From NCBI GenBank assembly GCA_021234155.1, contig JAJEKV010000096.1:2915678-2979677 (forward strand): a stretch of DNA of 64,000 bases. Direction: 5' to 3'. Both the position numbers and the translations under genes were made by a program. The notes under the pieces were generated by a model. It worked only from the letters and a program-made list of their open reading frames with translations, made no database searches and had not been told where the DNA came from. Shown here piece after piece: positions 1 to 11,561 of this stretch (the stretch's first letter is position 1; each line of letters starts with the position of its first letter). Source of the DNA: Isoetes taiwanensis. Lineage: Eukaryota; Streptophyta; Lycopodiopsida; Isoetales; Isoetaceae.

Positions 1-3000
1 TTTGAAGCACTATGAGATACCCTTTACAATTTACTACGTAATAAACAATCACTTCTTCAAAACACTCTCGTCACTGAATAATTGGTTCAACGATAAAAAA
101 TTGTTCTAAAGAAAGACATCAGAGAAGGGAATCAACCTCTATACACTTTTACATGTTTGAGATCAACAACTTATGCATGCATCCATTAATGTCTATAACC
201 ATCCTGCTATTGTCACAAGGTTAATTTTGCAACAAGTACTTAAATTCAAAAATGTATATTGTGATTCTGCAATTGTAACAAGCTTTTTTATGCAAAAAAA
301 TAAAGGAACGTCAAGCAAAACCAAGAAATATTGCTTTCTCATATGAAATACAAAGAAAAAATCACCAAATACAAGTTAGTCTTCAAGTACAATAATTTAC
401 CACAAATACATACCAAAAGCACTTTGCCAATTACCACTGTCTAATAACACCAACCCTAAATTCCTGATACTCACATGTTGCTAAAACCTAATGCTTGAAA
501 ACATATTTTTATCTTGTTTATATGTGCAGCCTAAATCTACTACCAAGCCTTGACCAGTTTGGCCTTGCTAAAACCTTCTAGTGTATTTAATAAATACATG
601 TGAATCTACTACATACAAATACATATAGAAATTTAACCACACACGGATAGCTCTGAAATTGGAACGAAATTTGAGATAAGAATCGGGAATACAATGTGAA
701 TAAAAAAAAATAACAATACATGCAAATCCAAAGAAAAATCTAAAATAAAAATCTGAAGCAATTCTAAATCCATAATAACATCTAAGATAAAAATCTGAAG
801 CAGCTCAAAGTCCAGAATAAAAATTTGAAGTCAAGACTGAAACGATAACATGCAAATCCATAACAAAATCAGAAAACAAAAATCTGAAGCAAGAACATAA
901 ATGCAAGAAGATAAAGAATTGGCGCAGTATTGGCAATATATATATCCAATTGGAATTTATGTCAATGTGGGAGTGGCATGGAAAAAGATCATTAAAGGGT
1001 TGGAGAAGCATCTGTTCTGGTAGAATATTGTTGCCATATAGCATGACATAAAAATTGATTCTCCTTCTTCTTAAAATGCTTGAAATGCGTTTTATAACCT
1101 TGTTATTTTATTCCAATTATCATAAGTATTATATTTTTTAAATCGGCTACATGAAAACGAGAGGTACTTTTAAGGAGTATTGGCACACATATATCAGGTT
1201 GGAACATTGTGGTAGTGGCATGGGAAGAGATCATTAAAGGGTTAGAGAAGCATCTATTCTATTAGAATACTGCAAAGCTATCACTTGCAAGCCATATACT
1301 GTGGCCAAGCTTGTGCTAGTAGTGCCTCTCTGTATATGGCATTTCATGTACTTTTAGAAATACACACTATGTACTTTTAGCACAACACACCATTTCATAT
1401 TGCCAAACTAACATAAATTTGGAGATGGCAGTACAAGCTACCTGTATGTAATATTTCCAACTAACATAGAGTTGGAGATGGCAACACATTTGATAACTAG
1501 TCGATAAATATGCTTTGTATACAGTGCAAATATGTGTAATGCATCAGCTTTGCAACACGCCAATGAAGTTTAAAAGATATAGTAGATAGATACATCTTAT
1601 TCTAGGATCTATCTTTTCTAGAAAAACCATAGCATTGGTGCAAGAAATTGATGCATAGGAAAAAGTGGAAGGTGGGTTAGTGAAAATAAAGATGTATTTT
1701 ATTGTAGTGCTGAGTGCGCATTGGAACACACAAGGTTGCCAGAAGCAATAAGAAGCAATATGCAAAGCCTGCCAAAAATATCAAAATAGTCTCGATAGAC
1801 ATGCAGCTGCACTAGACAAATCCGAATTCAAAGATTAATATTCTGCATGCTATATCTTGGTGGTAAGTTGAAAAGCCCCCCAGTTGCCAAAGGGACTATC
1901 TATAGATGGCTTCTGGGTGCTTCCTCTTGTTTTTTTAATGTAACAACATTCGAGGTTATACGATGCACATGCGACATACCTGATCCCCAACACACTATTC
2001 TACACATGTAGTTTTCATTGAATAATGTAATGCCTCATTACATTCTCACTTTGACAGGTTTGGTAATACTTTAAAATTCCTTTGGGAATGCTTACCATTC
2101 ATTTCTTTATGTTTGCCATGTCCACTTTGAGGCATTGCTGGGGGAGTTGTTTGACTTCCTTATTCGTCTCATCAACACATGCTTCCAAATTGATAACAAC
2201 ATCATTCAACCTCCAGATACTTCCAATCGAAGCGAACTCGGATTGCTGCATGCATAAGGGCTACCGAACCGTCACTAGTTCCCGGTTCATATGGCTTTCA
2301 TGAGGTTGATTTCTGATTGTTTTATCTAGTTCATCCACAAATCTCAACCTTCCTTTCCAAATATCCATGACATAATCCTCTTTTCCCCCCTTCAACCCTA
2401 GGGTTTGCCTTCAAACAACCCAAACAAGGTACTTTCGCACAAGAAGTTGTTCGAATGAAGAACAACTTACTCATTGCAAAAGCAGAGATATAGACAAATG
2501 CCTATGTAAAGCCCCAAAATGCAAGACGGGAAGGGGGGGGGGAGAGGATCAATGCACCTTCTGGATCTCATAAACAAAACCTCCAGAAATGAACTAGATC
2601 ATAAGCCGAAGGTAAAGAATTCAGCTACGAGGCAAAAGGAGGGGGAGATGGAGTAAGCAGCTAAAAGAATGTGGGAAGGAAAGCAAGGCTAGAAAGGGCA
2701 AGGAGGGAATGGAGCGGAGGAGAAGGGAAGGATTATGGGAGCATGAGGGTGCAACTATGGTGGCCTCAAAGAGATGGAAAATGAAAGGAAAAGATGAAAA
2801 CACTCTCGTAAGGCCAGACCCCTGTTAACTGCCACTCTATTTAGATTTTCAGTATGTCCTTAGCTGCTACACCCCTAGCCTCTATTCGTTCTTGTGGCAT
2901 AATCCACACTATTCGCTTGGAATATTTCGAGCATATGTCCCATCCCCCTGCCCCCCACAACTCAACCCACATCCATTCCTAGGGATCGCCCTTCGAGCAA

Positions 3001-4500
3001 CATGTTGGACATCTACAACATTTGAAATTATCCGGTCACGATTTTGTTTATGTTGTTTATATTTATTTGGTTGAATTGTCTCTTTGCTTTGGTTTAGTAT
3101 TTTCTTGCTAATTTAAGGAGTTAATTAAGGAATAAACCATTGGGGTGGGGCTCAGTTGCCTTGCATGCAGATGGAATCAATGAAGATTGTCACAGATTGT
3201 TCAAAATAGTCACAAAAATTGTAATAGTAAGGGAATGCATTGCTTTGAATGGTTGTAATATAACTAAAATAGTATAAAATATAAGGATTAATAAGTTTAA
3301 AATGGTAAAGAACATGATATATTGACCTTTGAGATGGCTTCTAAGTAAATCTCCCTTGACACAAGTAAAGGAGAATATGAGCATCTAGGTAGATAATCAG
3401 TAAGTTGAACATGAAGCTCAAACATTGTGCCATCTAGGTGGTTTGGCTCCTTGAGATGGAGCTATGGTTCAAGATCATTTGGCAAGGATTATATGCAGTT
3501 AAAGTCATCAGGTTATAATGAATTTTAGTTGGAAGTGTTTGCATAATGAAGTAAGTTATATTTATTAATGGCCTTGTGAGTAAGAAAAATAAGTATCATG
3601 GCAACTGATAAACGGTATGGATGTTGTATTCCTCATGGGCAAAATGGTTCTAAGTTAAGTTTTGTAGATTGAGAAATGTAATCTCTGTTATTCGGTGAAG
3701 TACATATGTGTTGGATCTACATCAATATGATACTAGCCTGGTTTGATACTTCCTCGACATGTTTAACTCTTCATCATGGTCTTCATCACTAAGTTAGCTA
3801 CTTCAACATAGTTAGGTTGTATGAGCAACCTCGGCAAGGGGCAAGAGTATAACTTAGACACATGTAGCACATATGTAATGAATACCGCATATCACAGTCT
3901 TTGCATTGTTCCATTGTTGTCTTGGCATTCTATTATATACTTGTATCCTTCGGGATCGGGCTTCTAGGTTCGGTTCTTCTACAGGAGTAACTTGAGATTT
4001 TTTATTCGGAATAGCCCTTTGTGCAGTGCCTGCATCCCCAATGTGATCTCAAAATTCCCATGCATTTCTATAAACTTGCACATGGTACACGTCCATTTCA
4101 GATAATTTAAACGGATTGCTGAATTCAGTTCTATATAGATTCCTTGTATTTGTCAACGTTTATAAAATATCAAGGTCAATTCACATGAAATATCGTTGAT
4201 GAGATTTCAATTATCAACCTGGCATGCATATTATACACTGGATAACCACCATGTATCTGAGGTGTTACCTGCACAGGATCAAAGAGAACCTTCCCAGATC
4301 ACACGATTAATGGAAAGGCCTTGCCTTCCACCTTACTGCATTGTGAGCCTAGTCTTCTTTGCATTTTTGTTTTATTATTGTATTTAAACCTCTTGCTCTT
4401 GTGTTTTAACTAGATAATTAAAGAGCATCGTGAGGTAAAGTGTAAAAGCAAGCGAACTTACAAAAGCCCTTCTGCGCACCCTCACGCAATCACTATCCTT
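1..4500. other. AT-rich intergenic DNA, no gene recognised
   Basis: No reading frame here carries a recognisable domain, and the short open frames look like chance. Two related segments, about 921-1035 and 1175-1275, share the text around 'gatcattaaagggtt' and look like a diverged direct duplication, possibly an old repeat fragment. A purine-rich tract with a G-run lies near 2520-2760. Nothing else could be supported. Confidence 0.6.
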
Positions 4501-4504
4501 GTGC

Positions 4505-4730
4505 CTAGCACAGGTGAGAGTTGTAAGAAAAAGCTCTATGAAGATGGGCCAGAAGGCATGCGTTAGGCATGTAGTCATACACAATTATCTTTTTACCCCC
4601 CTCTGGACAACACCCTTGTATTTGTAAAATGTTCTTATGACGAAGATGTTCTAGCTTCTCTATCTCTGCTGAGAACTTTATGCCCGATCTAAACTTCTAC
4701 TTACATAAGCGTTTCACTGCAATCCGCTCC
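4505..4730 (-). pseudogene. Receptor-like/PTI1-like protein kinase fragment (subdomains II-V)
   Basis: Read on the minus strand, this stretch gives part of a plant Ser/Thr kinase N-lobe: an AVKRL motif with the ATP-binding Lys, an alpha-C segment (FSAEIEKL) with the Glu that pairs with it, LRHKNIL, a GCC-PEGG turn and the hinge IVYDYMPN followed by LLAHLH. The order and wording fit plant receptor-like cytoplasmic kinases of the PTI1-like type. An in-frame TAG sits between the AVK motif and alpha-C, and another stop follows the hinge. No glycine loop, HRD or DFG motif was found next to it, so this is a broken relic of about 75 codons. The family assignment is from motif recall; the breaks are seen directly. 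Confidence 0.65.
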
Positions 4731-4844
4731 AAATTATTAAGCATTCAAACGAATTGAAGAATAGCTTAAGAGGCGAAAGGATTAACAAGGCACAATATGC
4801 TAAACCAACTATGATTAAAAACAGCTAAACCTACCAACCTGCAT

Positions 4845-5130
4845 GCTTAACATCTAAACCTACCAACCAACATGTTTACCATCTTGGAGTTACTCCAAGA
4901 TAATGAATCATTTTGTGTGCGTTCATCACGCTTCATCACGCATCTTATCTTGTGCTTAGAATTCGTCACGCATCTTATCTTATGCTTAGAATTTTGTGTG
5001 CATTCATCACGCATCTTATCTTGTGCTTACCATCTAAACCTACCGTCCAACATGTTTACCATCTTGGAGTTGACCATAGTAAGTTATCATTGGGGCTTTC
5101 TTCTAATAATAAATCTGCTTTTGCATCTTA
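4845..5130. repeat. Short direct repeats upstream of psbP
   Basis: A unit of about 40 bp beginning 'catctaaacctacc' and ending 'catcttggagtt' occurs near 4851-4892 and again near 5030-5070. Between them a 25-30 bp unit (cacgcatcttatcttgtgct) recurs several times, also near 5123-5145. The block ends about 180 bp before the psbP start codon and could have changed promoter spacing. Any regulatory effect is unproven. Confidence 0.7.
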
Positions 5131-5170
5131 TCTTGTGCTTAGAATTCCTTCTCGATTTAAGATAGTACCT

Positions 5171-5312
5171 ATATCCATTGAAGGAAAAACATGTGGACAA
5201 TTCCAAAGCCAATCTATGAACCAATAGAAAGAGCCTAACCTTATCCCACCCAATCTCTTGTATTCGCTACGCCAACATAGTGAAGGGGCAGAGCCTTGTT
5301 GGAGCTCCAGCT
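5171..5312 (+). promoter_or_regulatory. psbP: psbP promoter/5' leader with CCAAT and I-box-like motifs
   Basis: The 140 bp before the psbP ATG contain two CCAAT boxes (aaagCCAATctatgaaCCAAT) and CTTATCC, whose complement GGATAAG is the I-box core common in light-regulated photosynthesis promoters. No clear TATA box is visible. The same segment, with both CCAAT motifs and the I-box kept, is duplicated at 7041-7180. The transcription start is unknown. Confidence 0.5.
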
Positions 5313-6528
5313 ATGGCATCCACAGCCGTCTCCTCCCCCTTCCTCGTCCAGGGTGCTGCCGGACTTGCATCTTCCCGGAGCTCCGTCCATGGCTCCTCCT
5401 TGCCCCTAGCTTCCCCCAAAATTTCTGCCCCTTCCTTCGCCCCTGTTTCCAAGCTCCAATGCCGTGCCGAGAAATCTGACGACTCCGTTTCTGTGCCCCG
5501 CCGCTTGGCCTTGGCTCTTTTGGCTGGCAGTTTCGTCGCCGGAAGCAAGATTTCCCCTGCCTCTGCCGCTTACGGTGAAGCAGGTATCTTGCATTTGGAA
5601 ATTAGATATCAATTCATCAATCTTGTAAAATGCTCTGTTATGTAAATTTGATGTAGTGAATACTTTTGCTAGCTCGAATTTGTCCATCTCTGTGATCCAA
5701 TATGTTGTAATTTGATGCAGCAAATGTTTTTGGAGCACCAAAGCAGCAGAGCGGATTTACCGTTTATAAGGGAGATGGATTCAAGTTAGAGGTTCCGTCC
5801 AAATGGAACCCTAGCAAAGAGAGGGAATTTCCTGGCACTGTGTTGAGATATGAGGACAACTTTGATGCTAAGTCTAACCTTGCTGTCATCATCCAGCCTA
5901 CAGACAAGCCTAGCATCAAAGATTATGGAGGTCCAGAGAAGTTCTTGGATGAGGTAAGTCACAAATTGATGAAATTATAGATCACATTCTGTGCCAAATC
6001 AGCTCGATCAATCCTTATTATAACAGATCACATGCTTAGGTTATATTTTCAATTTTTATATTGTTTCAGGTGAAGTATTTACTAGGCAAGCAAGTCTATA
6101 CAGGGAAGACAGCATCTGAGGTAAGATAGCCCAGATCCTGCAAGAGATCAATTTCAACCATGAAGGTTGAATGCGTAGATTTAAATTAAAATTGGAAATA
6201 AAACCGATCACTTTCAAAAATGAAGATTTAATGATCAGAGTTAAGTTTTTTTTTTTGGGTGTTGTAGGGAGGATTTGATGCAAATGCAGTGTCAACTGCA
6301 GCTTTGCTAGAATCAAAATCAAAGGATGTGAATGGAGAAACATACTATGATCTAGATATTCTGACACGAACTGCTGATGGGGATGAGGGAGGCACGCATC
6401 AAAGAATTGTTGCTACTGTAAAAGGTGGAAAGCTCTATTTGCTGAAGGCTCAAGCAGGAGACAAGAGATGGTTCAAGGGCGCCCAGAAGTTTATCAAGGG
6501 AGTTGCAGATTCCTTTGCTCTAGCTTAA
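5313..6528 (+). CDS. psbP: PsbP, 23-kDa extrinsic protein of photosystem II (four exons)
   Basis: PsbP binds the lumenal face of photosystem II and stabilises the Mn4CaO5 cluster by retaining Ca2+ and Cl-. Exons inferred from GT-AG sites and frame are 5313-5583, 5721-5953, 6070-6120 and 6268-6528, giving 816 nt or 271 residues, close to the usual size for plant PsbP precursors. Residues 1 to about 60 are a Ser/Ala-rich chloroplast transit peptide. A twin-arginine thylakoid signal follows (VPRR, a hydrophobic stretch, then PASA before AYGEA near residue 86). The mature part has the family segments [31 protein letters not shown] and the C-terminal [12 protein letters not shown] chose the ATG at 5313 because it opens the transit peptide; the frame extends upstream only through a GTG. 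All exons are open with no damage. Confidence 0.96.
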
Positions 6529-7040
6529 AATCCCATACATATGCTCTATATATGTCTCCTCATACACTTTGTAAACTAGTTGCCTTTCCAGACATTCAAG
6601 CACCTAAGCTGGGAATAACATGTCTTTCTCTCTTCATTCTTCCCATGATCTAGTAGCCTCTTTGCAACAACTTCTATGCAATTTTTAGCATTCATACCTT
6701 TAGGTCATTAACGTGTGGCGACTTTTATGTTTTTAAATGTTGTGTCACGTGTTAATCAAAGTATCGAAGTGTTATTATATTAGCCAATAGGATCTTGTAT
6801 TGTACTCAAACCATGTAATTTTAATGCCAAAATAGTGATAGATTGTATGATCATACATATGGCTAAATCCTGCATTATGGCTAAATCCTGGCACCAAGCA
6901 ACCTTGAATATGCCATCGGAGGCTAGATCCTAGTCGTCATGATGAGAACCCAAAAACTGGAATACCAACAAGTACAAAAATACGTGTAAGAAAAAAAGCT
7001 CATTTATTGACTACATAATGGTTAACCTTAAATCTATAGT
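6529..7040. other. psbP: psbP 3' region and intergenic spacer
   Basis: This AT-rich stretch follows the psbP stop codon. It likely holds the 3' UTR; AATAA-like signals are weak and I cannot place the poly(A) site. No other gene is seen before the duplicated promoter block at about 7041. Confidence 0.5.
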
Positions 7041-7186
7041 ATATCCATTGAAGGAAAAACATGGGGACAATTGCAAAGCCAATCAACCAATAGAAAGAGC
7101 GCAACCTTATCCCATCCAATCTCTTGTATTCGCTACGCCAGGATAGTGAAGGAAGAGAGCCCTATTGGAGCCCCTTCCTTTAGAGC

Positions 7187-7530
7187 TGTCCAGCCTATAG
7201 TCAGATTCGGGCTTGCTACATTCTCTTGGTGCGACACAGTGCGCCTACCGCAGCTACTCGATGCTGCCGTCGGTTCGATCCCTTGGCTCCTACCTCTCAG
7301 GAGGTTTTGGATCTGGACTCTCTCTGCCGCCCGGCCTACGAGGTGGGGAATTCATAATGTATATGTATATTTTATGCGGTGCTTGGCGGTGTTGTTTCTT
7401 CTGACGGTTTTCCCTCGTGGGGGGTTTTTAATCCAGGGTAGCAATGGGCTTCTTTGCACCCCGTGTAATTGGGTTCCATAGGCCGATTGGCCTCCACGGA
7501 CGATAAAAACCTTCCTTCCTTCCTTCCCCT
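7187..7530 (+). mobile_element. Candidate tRNA-derived SINE inserted in the psbP duplicate
   Basis: This insert of about 340 bp contains GGTTCGATCC at about 7272, which fits a pol III B-box, and ends in a short CCTT repeat tail (ccttccttccttcc) after 'gataaaaa'. Both are typical of plant SINEs. I could not identify a convincing A-box, and target duplications are obscured by the pyrimidine-rich flanks. It could instead be another short retroelement fragment. Confidence 0.4.
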
Positions 7531-7600
7531 CCCCCCTCCCCAAAAGTCTTCTTGGGACTTGCCTCTTCTTGGAGCTCAGATCCATGGCTCCACCTTGACC

Positions 7601-8460
7601 CGAAATTTTAACCACCTTAAAATTTCGTCCTCTTTCAGCTAATTTTTTAAATGCGAAACTTTCTGTTGACATCATGGCGGCGCTCCTAGGCGGCGACGCC
7701 TGCCCACTCTGTTTCTGCCCCAGCCTGTTTCTTTCTGTTTCTTGAGACTCAATCAATCTCAAGCTTTCAAGTCCTAGACAAAATAGCGGCCCTACACAAA
7801 ACCGGCACCTGTTTTTTGCTCAATGTTGCTTCTGTCCTTCCGTTTGTTCCACCCAACCATCTACTTCAGGGTATGATACATTCGGCTTCAGCCTAAAAAA
7901 ATGAGATCTTTGCTCTCCTAGTTGAAAGAAAATGGATTTGGCCGGCTATGGCGGATTTTGTGAATAAAGTGGCTCCGGCTTTTGAGTTCAGAGTGCGACA
8001 TAGCTTTGTTAGATTTGGCGCTTTAGATTTTATTCGCAAAATAAGCCGACAGTTTTTCGTACATATGCTTCAACAAACCATCATGCATAGACATCAACAA
8101 AAACCTATTTTTCTATTTCTTTAAGAAAGACATCTGATAGCGATCTTGGCTTCACTTTTAATGTCAGATTCATACCACAAAATCGTCCGACGCCGCCCAA
8201 GCTACTACACAAAACCGGGTTCAATCAAGGCTACTTTCACTTGCTTTTTCTGAATTTTTTCCTCCAGTTGCCTGAATCTAGCTGCAGCAGAGTTCAAGAT
8301 CTTCTAAAAAACGGACTGAAATTTTAGGTTGGATTAAAATTTTGTCGAAGAATTTCACTCACCATTGAAGTTTCAGAAGGAAATTTCGAGTAGACATGGT
8401 GGCGCCACTCGCGGAGCTCGAAAATTCCTTCTGAAATTTCAAGGTGAGTGAAATTTTTCC
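7601..8460. mobile_element. Inverted-repeat insertion with a hairpin, within the psbP duplicate
   Basis: The segment interrupts sequence colinear with psbP exon 1. Its two ends carry loosely similar inverted text (AAATTTT..CACCTTAAAATTTC on the left; the complement of CTGAAATTTTAGGTTGG on the right). At the right side, arms of about 40 bp (8352-8395 and 8412-8455) form a near-perfect palindrome around a 16-26 bp loop. This looks like a foldback or MITE-like element. The exact ends and target duplication are not resolved. Confidence 0.4.
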
Positions 8461-8615
8461 TTTCAAAAATTTCTGCCCCTTTGCCCCTGTTTTTAAGCTC
8501 CATTGGCACAATGAGAAACCTGAAGACTCTGTTTATGTCCTCCCATCGCTTGGCTTTAGCTCTTTTGGCTGGCAGTTTCGTCGCTGGAAGCAAGATTTCC
8601 CTTGCTATGATGAAG

Positions 8616-9531
8616 TACGTTTTAAGCCCATATCGATGGAATATGAATTCACAAATTAGGGTTCTTCTCAGTACAGCAAAATGATTAGGGTTTAAAGAAG
8701 ATCTATTTTCTTGAGCTTGTTGTTCTAAATCCTGCAGATACTTAGCCGATTTGCCCTATACAGATACTATAGAGCCAAAAACCTTGTGTATGAAACAGAA
8801 GGATAAATTACAAGGCATAAGAGTCAAGGAAATAGAAGTAATCCCAGAATTGATGGTTTTTTTTTCCAGTCCACAACCTCTAGCAATCGAACTGAATTAC
8901 ATGTGGCCGTCAAATGGATCATTGTGCCATAACAATCTGCTCTTTTCCTGTAATAGTAATAGCATTCCCTGTAGAACTTGAGTTGTGTATATGTTATATC
9001 TCTCCTATTAATATCCATGAACCAGAATAACCCATGCATTAAATGAGTTTCTTTGTAGAATTCTTCAGCCCAAACTACTTCTCTGCTTGGAACTTCCGCC
9101 AACCTTTGCAACAGATTCCTTTAACTGTACCTGTCCATCAAATATAATCATAATTGTGTTTAATAGAGAATAACTGACCATTTCTTGACCCTGTACTTTC
9201 TTGCTTTTGACATGTCAAACAATAGATTAAGCTTGTATTTGCAATTATAGGGGTAATCTAGCATCAAGAATATCAAATGTTAGCAAAATCTTCATGACAT
9301 TTAAGCTTAAAGCAATTAATGAACCAGAAAGTTCTCTCAATAGTTCCACTGAATGTCATAGTGATCGACCTCACACTTCTTTTCGTGAGCACTTGTTGCA
9401 AGCTCTATCCAAATATTCTAGATAGCAATGAAATAAATGGTATGCTTAAATGCATCATTATTCATCAAAAAGTCAATGACGTTTCATGGTGTAGAAAGGC
9501 AAGATATTTATTTATTTTGGTTTTAGTATAA
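8616..9531. other. Intergenic, no gene recognised
   Basis: Open frames here (up to about 95 codons) show no family motif or splice structure that I can support. The sequence is AT-rich spacer between the psbP duplicate and the MITE. Confidence 0.5.
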
Positions 9532-9716
9532 AGGTGCTTTCCCATGGGCAGAAAACCTCCAGGTTGACTGAAGGTCTGGTCTGCTATTTCGATGTTCCCA
9601 TGAGGTAAGAACATGAGTGGCTGAGGTTAAGAATTCGATTGGAAAGTAATCCCGAGGATTACTTTTGGACCTGGATCTGACCTCATCCAGGTCCGTCCGT
9701 CCATGGGAAAGCACCC
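9532..9716. mobile_element. 185-bp MITE with 15-16 bp terminal inverted repeats, TAA flanks
   Basis: The ends read (A/G)GGTGCTTTCCCATGG inward from both sides: GGTGCTTTCCCATGG at 9533 and CCATGGGAAAGCACC ending at 9715. TAA flanks both sides (9529-9531 and 9717-9719). A 3-bp TAA duplication plus short TIRs fits a Tourist/PIF-Harbinger-type MITE. The TIRs are seen directly; the superfamily is inferred. Confidence 0.7.
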
Positions 9717-9935
9717 TAAGTAATTAAAGGGTTCAACTTTTTTTCTTCCATTTATCTATCTGTGTGACAACCTTGTCCAACTTTTTGAAAAAGGCCCCAA
9801 AGGCCTGATCTCCGCCAGCCATCATGCGGCATTTGCACCACGTGTGCCAAACCGTAACTGTAACCATAACAGCTACGGTCTCGGACTTCCATTTAACAGC
9901 CCGTTATCGCTCAACAAGGGGACTGAGTTCCAGCT

Positions 9936-10375
9936 ATGGCCGCGACGCAGAACAGAGGTAAAATCATGCATTTCTTCGCCATTCCGGCAAATCTCTGATT
10001 TTTTTCTCTACCTCTGTGCTCTATGTAACAAACCCATTCAATATGCAGGATTTTGTTTGAGAGGCTTTGTCAATTGATAGGCTCAGATCGCCCAGGCGGC
10101 ACGGAATATTTTTCTACAACTGTGAGTCGAAAAACGGCAGTGCGTCATCCACTCCTCCATTTCTAAGCGCTCCTCCAAGCCCATCTCCGGAAGAGGAAGA
10201 TGGAGATTATAGCTTAAATCAAGCTTCTATGCCCTTCAGATGGGAAGAATTGCCGGGAAAACCCAAGAATTCATCACACAGATGGGGATTTTCGTTCACA
10301 AGCTGCGATTTTGAGTTTAGCACTGCGGCTTTTGCAGATCAAGGGGCGGAGCAACGGCCGTTTTCAAGTATTTAG
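9936..10375 (+). pseudogene. DUF688-like gene fragment (PFRWEELPGKPK motif)
   Basis: An ATG at 9936 opens a 22-nt exon ending at a GT donor (9958). An in-frame second exon can start at 10062 and runs to a stop at 10375. The joined frame encodes a Ser/Pro-rich peptide with PPFLSAPPSPSPEEE and then PFRWEELPGKPK, matching the (V)PFxWEExPGKPK signature of the plant DUF688 family, whose function is unknown. Family proteins are normally several hundred residues; here about 110 codons are open and I found no continuation downstream. A truncated gene, or a first part whose later exons I cannot recognise, are both possible. A CACGTG G-box lies upstream near 9840. A 25-bp tandem duplication sits at about 10470-10520. 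Confidence 0.5.
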
Positions 10376-11560
10376 CTTCATTTTATCTTCAAGTATGTTC
10401 AAGTCTTGCAATTTATCTTCATCTGTCCATGTCAGCCTTCATCCAATATTCCTCTGTTTTTTCCCCTCTCGCTTTGTGTCGAGTAACGAGGAAGAGCTTT
10501 GTGTCGAGTAACGAAGAAGAGCATACTATTCGCACTACTGTTTCCCTTGCCTCAGATTCATTGTTTACTTCTTCGACCTAGAAATAGTTCGCCTCCTCAG
10601 TTCGGGAAGATTTGGAGCAACCCCTCAACTATGCGAGAAATTATCTGCAGATATTCTTCCGTCTTGCATCCAAAAGGCAAACTACTGTGCTTCTAGCTGG
10701 AGAGAATTGAAGCAGGCAAAACTTCTTTGCTCACCTCTGTTGTTTGATAGGGCAATTGTAGGAGCATAGTTCAGGTAGAATCCAGCCGAAAGGGATGCTG
10801 CTTTTCTTATATATAGGTCGTGCATGAAAGCTCTAATCCCGTTCGATATGGCATCCAGCATAAGAGATTGCATTTGCCAAGCGTCGAGCATCGCCGGAGA
10901 AGATTGTCTCTAAGAATACGTGGCATTCAAACATTAAAGTAGATTCAAACATTAAAGTAGATTGCGGCGCAGAAAAAATATGGAGGAACAAAAACAAAAA
11001 TGAAAAACTACAAACTGAATTACATATGTAGAGATAGAGATGATGTGTGTGTGAAATGGTTAACGAAATATATGTACTATGCAAGCGCAGAGAAAAGTTT
11101 CTTTGCTTATGTCGTAATAAATTTGAGGGCATTTGAAATTTTCAAATTTAGAAGCCCCCTACAACAGTTATCTAAACCGAAAATATGTCTAGTTGAAGGC
11201 ATTCAAAATCTCCAAAGTTTAGGCTGAAGCTTCTTATAGGCTAATCCAGAAGGTTTGCTGTAGATGTTTATATGATTTTGGGCAAAGGTTGGGTAGAGTG
11301 GTTATGTTTTTTTTTTTTTTAGTGGCTTTTATTTCAATGGCTCTTGTTCTGCATGTTTTTCTTTTTTTGTTAGTTTCTTTCTAGGTTTTCGCGGGACAGG
11401 GGCCGGATTCATGCATGTGGCCCCTGTTCTATTCTGGTAATTCCTGGCCTGCGGGATGTGGCTGGCTGGGATTGATCTGTGGCTGGGGAGCAGTGGCAGT
11501 TCACATGGGCATGCTTCGAGAAGGTTTTGGAGTAGTATAAGATCTGCAGTAGTCCATTGT
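10376..11560. other. Spacer between the DUF688-like fragment and the Rep region
   Basis: No supported coding frame. An 18-bp direct repeat (attcaaacattaaagtag) occurs twice near 10923-10962, and there are T-runs near 11310 and 11365. The region from about 11290 may already belong to the mobile element that carries the Rep gene, but no terminus could be defined. Confidence 0.4.
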
Positions 11561-11561
11561 T

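Larger units (their letters stand above)
7041..8615 (+). pseudogene. Partial psbP duplicate (promoter plus exon 1), split by insertions
   Basis: Three blocks align in order with psbP. Positions 7041-7185 match 5171-5305 (promoter with CCAAT boxes and I-box, and leader). About 7546-7600 match 5365-5405 (the region ending ATGGCTCC..CCTTG). About 8465-8612 match 5425-5570 (rest of the transit peptide and the thylakoid signal, including the stretch coding [17 protein letters not shown]). The exon 1 start codon region is replaced by foreign DNA at about 7186-7545, and a second insert lies at about 7601-8460. Similarity stops at the end of exon 1; exons 2-4, which encode the mature protein, are absent. 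It cannot encode PsbP. The same orientation as psbP and a spacing of under 2 kb suggest a local duplication. Confidence 0.8.

Noticed and set aside
4872-5227. Two overlapping plus-strand frames of about 100 codons upstream of psbP
   Set aside because: They consist of the translated short direct repeats and have no domain or codon pattern of a gene.
5406-5741. Antisense frames across psbP exon 1
   Set aside because: They are shadows of the GC-rich transit-peptide exon and cross its intron.
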